Shown: positions 1 through 10,747 of the stretch, one piece after another
Position numbering within the stretch: position 1 is the first letter of the stretch
Layout of the letters: the number at the start of each line of letters is the position of its first letter
Origin: Sialis fuliginosa
Taxonomy: Eukaryota; Arthropoda; Insecta; Megaloptera; Sialidae
Direction of reading: 5' to 3'
Assembly: GCA_961205875.1 (NCBI GenBank)
Contig: OY540813.1
Coordinates: 25,391,001 to 25,455,000, forward strand
Length of the DNA: 64,000 nucleotides
Made by a program: the position numbers and the translations under genes
The notes under the pieces: model-generated
Told to the model about the DNA's origin: nothing
What the model saw: only the letters and a program-made list of their open reading frames with translations
Databases searched by the model: none

Positions 1-1104
1 TTTTTAAACTTATTCATACATAATAGTTTTTACTATACTTCAGTTTAATTTTCAGCTTTCACTGAATTTAATTTCCCAAACAAAACTTTACCGACGCGAC
101 TAAACATTAATTATAAATCACTATTACAATTTTAAAAAAAGTCTTGTCATTAAATCCATAACAAGCAACATAATAAAACTTTCGAAATAAATAATTAACA
201 AAATACAGTTTGAAGGTGAATTAACAAATAGATGAATATTCCCCGAAGTAATAGTTTCACTCTGAATGGAAGTTGAGCAATAAATGGTCAAATAAATATA
301 TTACTATTCTAAAAACCGGAAGTTAATACATTATATCAAAAGGCCTATCGGCCAACAGGTGGATAACTTGATTGTATTCATAAATTAAAAATTTCACTGA
401 TTTTTTTCAAGTCAAAAAAATTTACTGAAGGTGGATACAAAATTTCAAAGTGATTGGTTTATAATATAATCATTATATACCTATTATGTTTTGAACGTAA
501 ACTTTCGCGGTTGTTCAATTCTTCTTCAAACAACGAAATGTTGGTCGTCAAGTGTAACAAGAATGCGACACAGGGTTAAACCCAAAAATGCAAAATATTA
601 TATGTTCAGAAGAATGCGTTTAAAAATATTTCGATTAAAGTTTATCATGTAAATTGTAAATCTTTGTGCCACGAACTGTTTTTAATATATAAGTGGGGTT
701 ACGCCGGAGCATACCTGCTTTGATTTGTTATTCTAAATATTATTCAATATAATATTTTACAGGCATATTTTCCAAAAAATGTAAAACAAAAATACATCGT
801 TTTTTCTATACGATATCTCCTTAAATCTTTTCTAGGTTATTGTTAATATTTCGCGATTTTTCCATGATTTCCACGATCTATATAAAACTGAATAAAATTA
901 AATATTGAGATAAATAAAGTTGTACACGAGACGATAGAGTATTGTTCTTGAATGTTAAAACTAACAGTCTCATTTCGATCTCATCTGGTGGAAATTGAAA
1001 CTATCTCGTCTCGTAAAAAATAAGCCGCCGTCGGACTGTGAAATTTTTGTATAAAAAAATATCTTTTTTCATTTCGTGTATAATTTGTATTTTTAAATAA
1101 ATAA

Positions 1105-1467
1105 AGGTAAATACGGAGAGTCTGGGGGTCCTCTGTCAAAAACTCTAAAAGTTACGTGTTGATGTGTTAGAATAGAGTAGAGTATGTTGTATCTATGTTA
1201 ATATATTATTTAGTGCATAAACAGAAATTCATAAACCTAACCTAACCCTACCTGAAAACGAACCAATCTATCTAGACTACTCTAACTTAAACTTAATAAT
1301 TAAATATAACACAGCTAAACGTGGTCAGTCGTTTTATAAAATGCGTGATTTATAAAAGTTGTTAACACTGATCTAGTCACGCATGCGCGTCAACCCTATT
1401 CTGAATAACTATATACGTGATTTTTCACAAATCTGACAGAGGACCCCCAGAGTCTCCGTATTAGCCT
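1105..1467. mobile_element. MITE-like element with ~34-bp terminal inverted repeats
   Basis: The left end (1105-1138) and right end (1433-1467) are inverted copies of each other, sharing the core GAGTCTGGGGGTCCTCTGTC and its complement with a few mismatches. The ~290-bp interior has no open frame. The flanks both read AAATAAAT-like sequence, which could be a target duplication but is too AT-rich to be sure. The superfamily is not assigned. Confidence 0.65.
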
Positions 1468-2477
1468 AAATAAATATTGAAATATAAAATATAATGTTAG
1501 TTCAAAATAGCTAAAATGGTAGTTTCCTGACTAGCATAAAAAAACCCTACAAAAACTAACTGAACGAAAATTAAAATAAATTCATCTTCTATATTTCCAG
1601 ACGATAATGTTAGTAACTTAACAATCATTTTGCAGCAAATGCAAGCTCTACATCCTATAATACGTTAAATGTCAAAATAAATGGGTACAGCGCATCATAA
1701 TCTCGATTATTATGTTACACAACAAGACACACCACACTTCCCTACTTAGATTTACTGCCATAACAAATCTAAACAGCGATCAAACTACATTTTCCCACAT
1801 TCTCCATCCGCCGGTCAAAAGGTCTACGAATCGAGAAAGGCTCTGCAATATATTGAAGCGCGCAGATAGCAACTGCATCTATGTAAAAGACGACAGTACC
1901 ACTGAGGTCATGTACAATATACCGCGCGCGTTCAGGCTTTAGCTTCAGGCCATGGAAACAACGGCCTACTTGTAAAGTAAACACATCAATGTCGTGTAGT
2001 TGGTGTTTTTTTAATAGTTTACCGGAAAATATTACGTACGATTAAGATAAAATAGCGTTCTACATTTCATATATGAGAACGCTTTAAGGATATATTTTTA
2101 AATTAATATATTTTGACCTACATGTTTTTTTTCCGCATTTACCCGTGTGACTGGATCTTTTAAAAATAGGCACTACATCTCTACTGGCAGTTATTATGGT
2201 TTAATTGCATTAACATCACAATTATTTTTAATTTCTATTAACCGATTGCAAAAAAAGACGCTGAGGTTCTCGATTCCACAATATGTTCGGGAATAACTCC
2301 GACAAATTTTCACCAATTTGTTTTTAGTTTGAAAGAGTATACCCCCGAAGTAGTTTCGAATAAATATTATCAGAATCTGACCATGGGCTTCTAGACCAAT
2401 CAAATTAGATTTTTAAATGGACTTAATATTCGCCTCAATTATTTTAGCGCCAATCGACGGTAAATGGATACCCTTAA

Positions 2478-3313
2478 TAAAATATCAAAAATGCAAGGCT
2501 GTAGGCCCCCGGAAAATAAAAAATAAAAAACAAAAAAATTGAGTGCCACTAAAGCTTAAATCGTCGATGGAGTGAAAACGATGTAAGAGCAAAATTGAAC
2601 AGAATCAATTTTACAGATAAGAAAATTTCCTATAAGAATGGTATAGCAATGTAGTCAATTTAAAATGCTACACAGCTATCTTTATTTTAATATAATTTAA
2701 ATTTGACCAAAGGTGCCATCTTGTTTTTCTTTAAAAACTGCAAGCAAACGGTTGCAGTTATAATTTAATATGAAGAGATTGAATTTTTAGAGGATAAAAT
2801 TATCTTTAAAACAAATAGTTTTGCTTTATTCTGCGATTAATAGATTCTGAAAAAATTAACATACAAAACAGGTAGTAAAATACAATAAATTATTTTTTAG
2901 TACAGCCCCTATAGCTACAATTTAAAGTAAAAATAAGTTTTAAACTCGCGAGTAGCTTACCAAAAGTGTCTAGTTAAACCGTGCATTTTTTGGAAATTTT
3001 TATTAACTGAATACAGACATTAAATTTAATAGAAAATCGAGGCAAATTGCGACATTTTCAAAAAACTATATTTTAGTCTCGAGTTTTGAACGATTCTCAC
3101 TCCTGAACTATTAGTTTTAAGTATAAACCGGAGTACCATTCTTATAGGAAATTTTCTTATCTGTAAAATTGATTCTGTTCATTTTTGCTCTACCTTACAT
3201 CGTTTTCACTGCATCGACAATTTAAGCTTAATCGGCACTCAATTTTTTTTGTTTTTATTTTTTTATGTAGGTATTTCTCGAAGGCCTACAGCCTTGCATT
3301 TTTGATATTTTAC
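2478..3313. mobile_element. Foldback MITE with ~165-bp inverted repeats
   Basis: The arms 2478-2643 and 3131-3313 are inverted copies. Shared landmarks are ATGCAAGGCTGTAGGC near the outer end and TTATAGGAAATTTTCTTATC at the inner end. The similarity runs for most of the arm with scattered mismatches and indels, so the copy is not recent. The ~490-bp interior is AT-rich and non-coding. It sits within the presumed slingshot intron. Confidence 0.7.
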
Positions 3314-3483
3314 CACTTACAGGAAATTTCTAATTTGAATGGGCTATTCAAAGATACGCCATTTAAAAAGGAAAATTAAAAAAACTTTTTAAGAAACAAA
3401 TTATACTGACTTCAAAAAAAAAACTAAAAATACTGAAAAGTATATAAGAATTAATTTTTTATAATCGGTGTAAAAGCCAATAA

Positions 3484-3574
3484 AAAACTTTTTAAGAAAG
3501 AATAAAATAAAACCGACTTTTCATTAATTATAGGTTTTTTAAGTCAGTTTTATTTTCTTCTTAAAAAGTATTTT
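3484..3574. repeat. Short inverted repeat (hairpin)
   Basis: AAACTTTTTAAGAAAG...AAACCGACTT at 3484-3520 is mirrored by AAGTCAGTTTTATTTTCTTC...AAAAAG at 3540-3574. A related ACTGACTTCAAAAAAA stretch lies just upstream at 3406-3425. This is most likely a decayed small transposon; there is no coding content. Confidence 0.5.
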
Positions 3575-6500
3575 ACTATATGTTTTCATTCGAAAATATT
3601 AATTCTAAGGTACCATTAAAAACAATTTAGTATAGTACTATAGTTGTAGTTTTTGTATCAAGCCGAATAAACAGACTCAAAAAAAACTATGGAACTTTTG
3701 TTAACACACATAATGGTCTGTACATTTATATTTATATTTTAAAACATTTATATTTATATTTTAATATGTATAATCAGTAATAATATTTACTTTATATTAA
3801 TAAAAATGAGTTCTACTTTTTATGATGTCATTTTATAAAGTACCAGCGCATTGGATCCGGTGTTATCCGGGGATATTAATTTAATTAAACATAAAGTAAT
3901 CATGCCCACCCGACATGCCCATTTTATAAATAAAGATGAAGATATAAAATTTAAGTAAAAGATAAACAAAAAAATGCCTTACTTTAATTCGTGGTTTATC
4001 TAGCTTCAAAAATTTCAAGGATAAATGGTAAATAAAAAGATACAGTATTATTATCTTTTTACCAATACACAAGGTTTTAACGCGAAACCTTGAAGTTAAT
4101 GATTAATAATAAATAATATTCATAGTTCCAAATTTAAAATTAAACTATTGTAATTTAACAATATCGAAAACATGAGAATTAAGTGGTAATAATGACCTTT
4201 TATAGAAAAAAATATTACTCATTTAAATTCTGCAAAAGTAGTATTATGCCAAGTTTACACTAAATTGACAGACACAGTGCTTATGATTTTGTTAATTTCT
4301 ATTTGGTGCAACGTCCTTTAAAACGTTTTAATTTATGTGTAACTTATACTACATAAAAAATATCATTAACATCAAATTGATTTTTATAAGATTTACGTTG
4401 TCTATAATTATAATAGGGATCTTCATCCATGTTAAAAAAATATAGACATTACTTTTTACTTTGCCATATGTAAATGTTTAATCTATGATCTACAAAAAAA
4501 ATATTGCCAGATGTTAAATCGCAACAGCACACAAGAATTTCAATAGTATCTACAATTCTACATGTATTACCACACATACATATAAGCATTTTTTATATCC
4601 CCATATCAATATGGTATTAATAATATTTCTTTGAACACAAAGAATCATATTACATAACTGTTTATTTATTAATAATAAAATATAAAGCTACCATTACAAA
4701 ATTACAAATATTAAGAAATATCTATTTTATTCGTCATTACAAGAACATTGTTTATATAGTAGAACATTTAAATATTTATTAAACAAATAGTTAATTTGTG
4801 AAATTACAATACAGTTAAATACAAAACAAAAAATATTATTTTTTGATTAAAATTAAAAGTGTAAACAAACCTACTTTCATAGTACCTAACAAACATAATA
4901 TTGTTTTAAATTTATGTCATCAATTGATGTTAAAAATGCAAAGGTTTTTATAATTTTTATTTTTGAATATTTTAATTATTAAGAACACCAATGTCTATGG
5001 ATTATCTTGTTTTTTTTTTTAACAAGTAAATATAGTTCGTTATAAATTATAAGTTAATCATCATTTTCAGGTACAAGCATGTGTATTCTGAGTACTTGGA
5101 AAAACCTTAGTTCAAAAAGGGCACCGTGAGTTGAATAAGTTTGGGAACCATTGTACCAAATTCTGTTATCTATGAATTTTCTTGATACTGAAACACGATT
5201 GCTGAAATGCATAGACAGCATAACACAATCGCATTGCAATATCTCGTAAAATGATTTTGATTTGCTTTTTGTGAGTATTTTTTTTTAAATAAATGTCGTG
5301 CATTCGTCTAAACCAAAATAAATAAAATAAGATATAATATTTTTTCTGCTTTGAGTTTTATAATCATCGTGATCTATAAAAAATACATAAAAATATATTT
5401 TTTTAACAAAAATATAAATTTATATAATATATTAGGATGAGAAACACTACCTTAAATAGCAAAAAATACAAAACTACTAGTTAAGTATTCAAGTACCAAA
5501 ATTGAAAAGAGATCTTAAATTTGATTGTAAATCTAAGTTGATCTGACATCCATCAGCCAACTATATTTACAATATTCGATCGATACATCAAACGATCGCA
5601 TTCTGATTCCATTCAATGGGATTCCTATCTTGTTTTGTCTCAGACACAATGCCGACAACTGCATAGTCCTACGCTAGAAACCGGTTATACGCATCACTGG
5701 TCAATACAGCTTCCTCATACCTTCCCAGACCCGATACGGATGTATTATTGTATTATAATAAAGCCGCCTTAATATATATTACACACAACATACATATCTT
5801 ACCTACATCCCTTTTTTTCTAAGTATGTATGTATTATTTTTTACCCATTCTTTATACATACCTACTTCCGAAATACGTGTAGGGTCTGAGTTTCTCAGAT
5901 TGTTTTCCACGAATATCTTAAACCCCTATTATTTATTATATTATATTATTCCTGATGTTTAAATTTAAAAAATTAAATTTGTTTGCCTCATTTCAATTTT
6001 CAAATTCCCATAGATTATATTATGATGGATATTTTTTTTTAAATCAATAAAAGTAGCGCGAATCTATAATTTACGTAATGTACACCGATAGAGTTAGGTC
6101 GTAACATGATAATTGCAAAAATGTGATTTCTCAGGATAACGATATGAATGTTTGAAGTGCACCTGTTTTGTTTAGATATTATTAAATAAACATTTATTTT
6201 AACATATTTTGAATATAAATCAGTGGCGTTGTCTTTTATATTATTAATTCAATGTTTGTATCGATTTCATAAATAAAGATTAAAAAATAAAGCCATGTTG
6301 AATTCAAATGACTTACTAATTGTAAATGAAAAAGTATTGATCCACAAAAAAATAAGGTAAATCTTTTTTATTTTTCTCATATTATTCCAGTTTTTTGTTT
6401 AATGCAAAATGAAATGTGGAATGGTTCCGAATTTATTCTGCAGGCAAACCCTCAGTTTCTTAGTAACACTACCTACTGATATAAAATATAGTAAATATAC

Positions 6501-6861
6501 TGTCATTTACTCATAGTTTAAATTCATACTCATAAAGGTAATCGGTTCTTCTTGTGTAGACTATTAATTTAATTTTCATATTTTCGATCCATTTAAAAAA
6601 TAATCATTATTATATTATAAATTAATTAAATTGTTAAATGCATTATTATATTTATTTTCTTACAAATAAATAAGAAAATTCTATAAAACTCAACGTATTT
6701 AACTTTAATTTGTTATCTCGTTATCATAACAAAAACATGAATCACTTTAAAACTTTATTTCCGAAACACGTGTTATTGATGTTAGCAGCAAAAACAGTAG
6801 AACATTGAAATTGTTATAAAAAAAACAACTATTTCTTACGATTTTCCTAACAATTACTCAC

Positions 6862-7116
6862 TTTTGGAACAGTGGCAGCACGCTGTTTCATATGCGAAGA
6901 TCTAACTTTAAAGAACGGTTTTTTATCCGGAGGTTCCACAACCCCCCAGGAAGTAATAGTTCCATTTGTGATGACATTATTCCTATTACCAGCACCCCCA
7001 GAAGACTGCTGGTTGTTGCCTCCACCGGCAGCGGCAGAAGTAGCACCGGCACACAAAATACTGTTCCACGCCGATGGGGGGCTGGGGGCACTTGGTGGAG
7101 GCAATATGTACAACAT
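6862..7116 (-). CDS. Possible alternative first coding exon of slingshot (or first exon of an unrecognised gene)
   Basis: An open frame of 85 codons starts at an ATG (7114-7116, minus strand) and ends in a strong donor, VPK|GTGAGTAA, in phase 0. That is the same donor type and phase as the slingshot first exon ~640 bp upstream. An in-frame stop lies just 5' of the ATG, so this behaves like a first exon and not an internal one. The N-terminal part is low complexity (Pro/Ser/Gly/Ala/Asn). The last 35 residues (SWGVVEPPDKKPFFKVRSSH and following) are more varied and basic. I do not recognise the protein. A GC-richer stretch at 7230-7430 could be its promoter or 5' UTR. It could instead be an independent gene running off the left edge. 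Open frames on the opposite strand over the same bases are shadows. Confidence 0.4.
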
Positions 7117-7169
7117 AACGATAAATAAATATATATAAAAACTACACTAATAACTAAACACACAAAAAC

Positions 7170-7193
7170 AATAATAATAATAATAATAATAAA
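7170..7193. repeat. (AAT)n microsatellite
   Basis: Eight tandem ATA/AAT units lie in the presumed 5' region of the putative 7116 exon. No function is inferred. Confidence 0.85.
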
Positions 7194-7229
7194 ACAACAT
7201 TGTTCCGAGTAAACGCACTTGTACACAAC

Positions 7230-7440
7230 ACTATGTTATATTACTGAGAGTTGAACACTGTGTGAGAGAGCCGCGAAGTCACCTCTCTTCGGGCCCCTAC
7301 CGAGCGCATACTGAACGAGCCAAGCGCAGATGTGTACCGTCTAAAAACTAATACCTACCGTTAGGCCGACAGTACGCAAGTACAGGTCAAAGCAAGGCGA
7401 TCAACCTAACAAAACAATCATCATACAAGCACACACAAAT
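7230..7440 (-). promoter_or_regulatory. GC-richer CpG-containing stretch, candidate promoter/5' UTR
   Basis: This segment is clearly richer in G+C and CpG (GAGAGAGCCGCGAAG, CGGGCCCCTACCGAGCGC) than its surroundings. It sits directly upstream of the putative first exon ending at 6862 on the minus strand. A promoter or 5' UTR role is inferred from position and composition only; I see no TATA box. Confidence 0.35.
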
Positions 7441-7756
7441 CGAACACAAATATACAAAACACTTTGCTTCCTCCTCATCCTATAAACTCACAAATAAATA
7501 TATCTATATATTACTTTTGTATCACAGGTGGTTGAAAGAAGGTCGATTAGCAATGAATGAATCAAATAAAAAGATCGTACATATTTTAAAGATAAAAACT
7601 AGAAAAGCGAGTATTGTAATAAAGAAACGTCGCTAAACAATAGGCATTCACCCGGTTTTTTGTATTATTTTGATTGATTTGTTTTATGTTACGATGTACA
7701 AATTAGCAATAAACATTTTACATTGTAGTATAAATATTAAAATAAATATTACTCAC

Positions 7757-7813
7757 TGTGCTTTGGGGGGAACTTGCAACGCTAGGAGATCTTTGTACAG
7801 TTACAAGTGCCAT
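7757..7813 (-). CDS. ssh: Protein phosphatase Slingshot, first coding exon (5' partial gene)
   Basis: Nineteen codons read MALVTVQRSPSVASSPQST and run into a consensus donor, ACA|GTGAGTAA (phase 0). Slingshot proteins start with a strongly conserved MALVT[VL]QRSP; Drosophila Ssh starts MALVTVQRSPSVA and human SSH1 starts MALVTLQRSP, so the assignment rests on this signature plus the donor. Slingshot is a dual-specificity phosphatase that dephosphorylates the inhibitory phosphoserine of cofilin/ADF and so reactivates actin severing in the cytoplasm. The SSH-N, DEK-C and phosphatase domains must lie beyond the left edge. The ATG is ~385 bp from the divergent SBDS start, suggesting a shared promoter. 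This exon is too short to stand out in an open-frame scan. Confidence 0.82.
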
Positions 7814-8197
7814 CGTGAGAAATAAAACACTACAACATTACACCTTTAGAATTAAGTTACAACATTTTAAACACTATGAGTTTTGCATAACACACAAATT
7901 TTACATATATGTCACACACACATTCATTGACAGCCATGTTCAATACTTCAGATGAGATAGTATGGATAGTATAGATATAAATGTCAACCGTATCGTTACT
8001 GGCGACATCTTACAGAAAGAGGTATAAGTATTCATAATTTCCATTAATAGAATCCTTCTTTACCTACGTAAAGATATTTGCCCTATTTGCCATTTATAAA
8101 TATATGTATATTTTTAATTTTTGTAGTTCTGCAGTGGTTCTACTGGTTCTACTTATATACGATTTTAAGACGCACATGTAAAAATTTCGCAATAGAA
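7814..8197. promoter_or_regulatory. Bidirectional promoter region between slingshot and SBDS
   Basis: The two ATGs, slingshot on minus at 7813 and SBDS on plus at 8198, face away from each other across 384 bp with no other exon visible. Any 5' UTRs and core promoters must lie here unless non-coding first exons exist. No TATA or initiator motif is convincing. The shared-promoter role is inferred from geometry. Confidence 0.5.
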
Positions 8198-9002
8198 ATG
8201 TCAAAGATATTTACCCCTATTAATCAAATACGCTTAACTAATGTAGCTGTAGTCCGCATTAAAAAGGCCGGAAAACGTTTCGAAATAGCCTGTTACAAAA
8301 ATAAAGTAGTTTCATGGCGCGATGATATGTAAGTTAAAAATAATATTTCAAATTTCCACAAATTGTTATTTATTTGTTTTTAACAGCGAAAAAGATATTG
8401 ATGAAGTTCTTCAAACACACGCAGTTTTCACAAATGTGTCCAAAGGACAGTTTGCCAAAAAGGAAGACTTAGTCAAAGCATTTGGAAAAGAAGATGTAAC
8501 AGAAATATGTAAGGAAATACTTGCAAAAGGTGAACTTCAAGTATCTGATAAGGAACGACATTCACAGTTAGAATCTTTGTTCAAAGACATAGCAACAACA
8601 GTAGCTGACAAATGTATAAATCCAGAAACTAAACGACCATATCCAATCTCGATGATAGAAAAGGCTATGAAAGATGTCCATTTCTCTGTAAAACCAAACA
8701 GAAATGCAAAACAACAAGCTCTCGATGTTATACCTCAATTAAAAACTGTGATTCCTATCGACAGGGCACAGATGCGGTTAAAAATCCTATTATCTGGAAA
8801 AGAAGCCAGGAAAATACGAGAGAAACTCTCCAAATTAACAAGTAAAATTGAAAGCGAGGACTGGGATAACGGTCAGTTAAGTATGTTGTGTTTAATTGAT
8901 CCTGGGTTTTATCGAGAGGTCGACGAAACAGTTCACAAAGGCCATGGTACCTTGGAGTTGCTTGATTTGAAAGAAATAACAGAAGCAGAAGAAATATTTT
9001 GA
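8198..9002 (+). CDS. SBDS: SBDS ribosome maturation factor (two coding exons: 8198-8328, 8387-9002)
   Basis: Shwachman-Bodian-Diamond syndrome protein. With the GTPase EFL1 it releases eIF6 from pre-60S subunits, allowing 60S/40S joining in the cytoplasm. Joining the exons (donor AT|GTAAGTT, acceptor TTAACAG|CGAA, 58-bp intron) gives 248 residues; human SBDS has 250. Exon 1 encodes [20 protein letters not shown], the start of the N-terminal FYSH domain. Exon 2 carries the hallmark stretch [20 protein letters not shown] and [19 protein letters not shown] of the central helical domain, then the C-terminal ferredoxin-like domain with [13 protein letters not shown]. The split codon 44 restores Ile in [17 protein letters not shown], matching the family. 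The ATG at 8198 is the family start. The gene converges on MMAB with 143 bp between stop codons. Confidence 0.95.
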
Positions 9003-9145
9003 TTTACTTCTTAAATATTTATTTGTTTTTAATATATATATTTTTTATAAGCGTCAATACAATATATTGGCTCTACCAATGTATATACAATATTTACATA
9101 TATATGTGGAACATTAAAGTATTCTGTTTAAAACATTTAATTTAT

Positions 9146-10331
9146 TTACTTAACCTTATCCTTACTCGTGGGTGGTGGGACGTAAATTGACTCTGTTCTT
9201 TTATCATACTTAGCTGCCATTCTAGCTACTGTAAACAAAAAGTCTGATAACCTATTGAGATATATTTGAGCGTCTTTATTCAGTGCTCCTTTTCTTACTA
9301 ATGGAACGACTGTGCGTTCAGTTTTTCTACAAATCGATCTGGCTACATGCAATGTTGCACCGGCTTTACCTCCGCCCTGTGAAACAGAATCCATATAATT
9401 ATTCTCATTTACATTTCAATAATGTGTAAATTGTAAATATGATTGATTTAAAATTAATCAAATTGTAAAATTTATCTTAAGGTTATAATATGTGAAATAT
9501 ATTATCAAAATACATTGTTTTTAAATAAATATAATTATAAAAAGAATTAACATAATCTCTGAATTTCAATTTAATCTATTACACAAGGAGACAAATGTTT
9601 TCAAATTAATCAACTGATAAGAAAGTAAACACTAAGTTATTGATAATTGATAATTTTTGTAAAAAAAGTTTGTTGATTAAACTATTATATATACAAAAAT
9701 GTTATTGACACTAAAAAAATTACAAAAAACAACTTACAGGCATGATAAACTGTTCACTCGGTGGTAATTTTGATGAATATTCCTCAATCCATTCCTCAAG
9801 TTCTTTAGTTACGTGTGAGCCCATAAAATGTATTTTTTCTTTGTCAGTTGATTTTGATATACACATATTCAAATCCATTAGAATTGTTTGAATTCTTTTT
9901 AACTTATCGACATATTCGTGTTTGGCATCCTGTGCAAATTCCTTAACTAAACTAAATAATTATAATTTTATTAAACATACATCACAAAATCTGTAATTCA
10001 TTTTTTTACCCTAAGTATGAAGTGAGTTCTTCTGTCGCTCCTATTGCATCAAATACCGAATCATCTTTATTCAATGTTCCTCCAGACAATAAAGATGATG
10101 TACCATGATCACCTTTTCCAAACTGTGGTTGTTCTTGCTTTTTTACACTTTTATTCTTAGAAATATCTTGGCTGCAATAATTAAATGAATTAGAATATTT
10201 TAAAATATTGATTAACCTTTTGATATATACCTTGGGACGTTCACATTTTTGTTATTTACACTGCAAAAATTTCTTATTATTGTTGGCATATATGGAATAT
10301 TTGTAAACCTGATGATTCTTGTTAAAACCAT
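9146..10331 (-). CDS. MMAB: Corrinoid adenosyltransferase MMAB (four exons: 10231-10331, 10010-10171, 9738-9951, 9146-9376)
   Basis: ATP:cob(I)alamin adenosyltransferase makes adenosylcobalamin in mitochondria for methylmalonyl-CoA mutase. Four exons join in frame (phases 2, 2, 0) to 235 residues; human MMAB has 250. Residues 1-34 (MVLTRIIRFTNIPYMPTIIR and on) are basic, lack acidic residues and look like a mitochondrial presequence. Residues 53-88 hold the N-terminal ATP-binding region, KGDHGTSSLLSGG...DDSVFDAIGATEEL, equivalent to human TGDKGFSS...DDQVFEAVGTTDEL. Residues 172-185 (RSICRKTERTVVPL) and 200-211 (NRLSDFLFTVAR) are the PduO-family C-terminal signatures. The loop after SSLLSGG lacks the usual TGER wording (GTLNKDD). 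The 3' end abuts SBDS and a probable AATAAA overlaps the stop region. The start is divergent from OXSM. Confidence 0.93.
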
Positions 10332-10747
10332 TCTTACATCAGTTTTGTAAAATCGGTGTAACATTCAAAAATTAAAATTATAAATTGGATTGTCAAACTA
10401 ATGGAATTATGTGGAAACTAATTTATCGATAAACTGTAACAATGAAGAATAAGAATCAAAAATGTTCGATCAGTTCGGCAAAATCGTGTTACCACGTACC
10501 GAATGAGCATGTAGTAAAATGTACGATCGATAAAGTATAATTTCTGAAAATTTGGTGCTATAGTTTGGTGACCGTGGTTCTTATCTCTAATACTTTATCT
10601 TTTTTTTAACTTCGTTCATTACGTTAAAAATAATTAATTATGACATTATAAATATATAACAGATGATTTCCAGTAGCAGGTACTTTCTTTAAATAATATT
10701 TTAGTTTATAATTTTTTCAGCAAAATATTTTTTATTTTATTTTTAAA
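10332..10747. promoter_or_regulatory. Bidirectional promoter region between MMAB and OXSM
   Basis: The ATGs of two nuclear genes for mitochondrial enzymes face away from each other across 416 bp. No exon or repeat is visible between them. A shared promoter, with possible co-expression, is inferred from geometry; I could not identify a specific factor site with confidence. Confidence 0.45.

Larger units (their letters stand above)
1..6861 (-). other. First intron of slingshot, 5' part of gene only
   Basis: No coding exon is supported here. Both slingshot-type donor sites (at 6861 and 7756, minus strand) point leftward, so this AT-rich stretch is most simply the large first intron, with the next exon beyond the left edge. 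I looked for the SSH N-domain that should follow exon 1 and did not find it. The stretch holds several inverted-repeat elements (listed separately) and long AT-rich sequence with nothing else recognisable. A short open frame at 5054-5239 reads through what looks like a transposon fragment and is not called. Confidence 0.55.

Noticed and set aside
1236-1253. CCTAACCTAACCCTA, resembling the insect telomere repeat (CCTAA)n
   Set aside because: Only two or three imperfect units in intronic DNA; not a telomeric array.
1769-1984. 71-codon minus-strand frame and an overlapping plus-strand frame
   Set aside because: Frames on both strands over the same bases, no splice signals or recognisable protein; likely chance.
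5054-5239. 61-codon minus-strand frame ending VPENDD
   Set aside because: The underlying sequence (TGGTTCCCAAACTTATTCAA and GGTGCCCTTTTTGAACTAAG) looks like a degenerate transposon terminus; no acceptor or family match supports a gene exon.
6872-7138. Plus-strand and other-frame reading frames over the putative slingshot alternative exon
   Set aside because: Shadow frames of a GC-rich stretch; only the minus-strand frame ends in a consensus donor.
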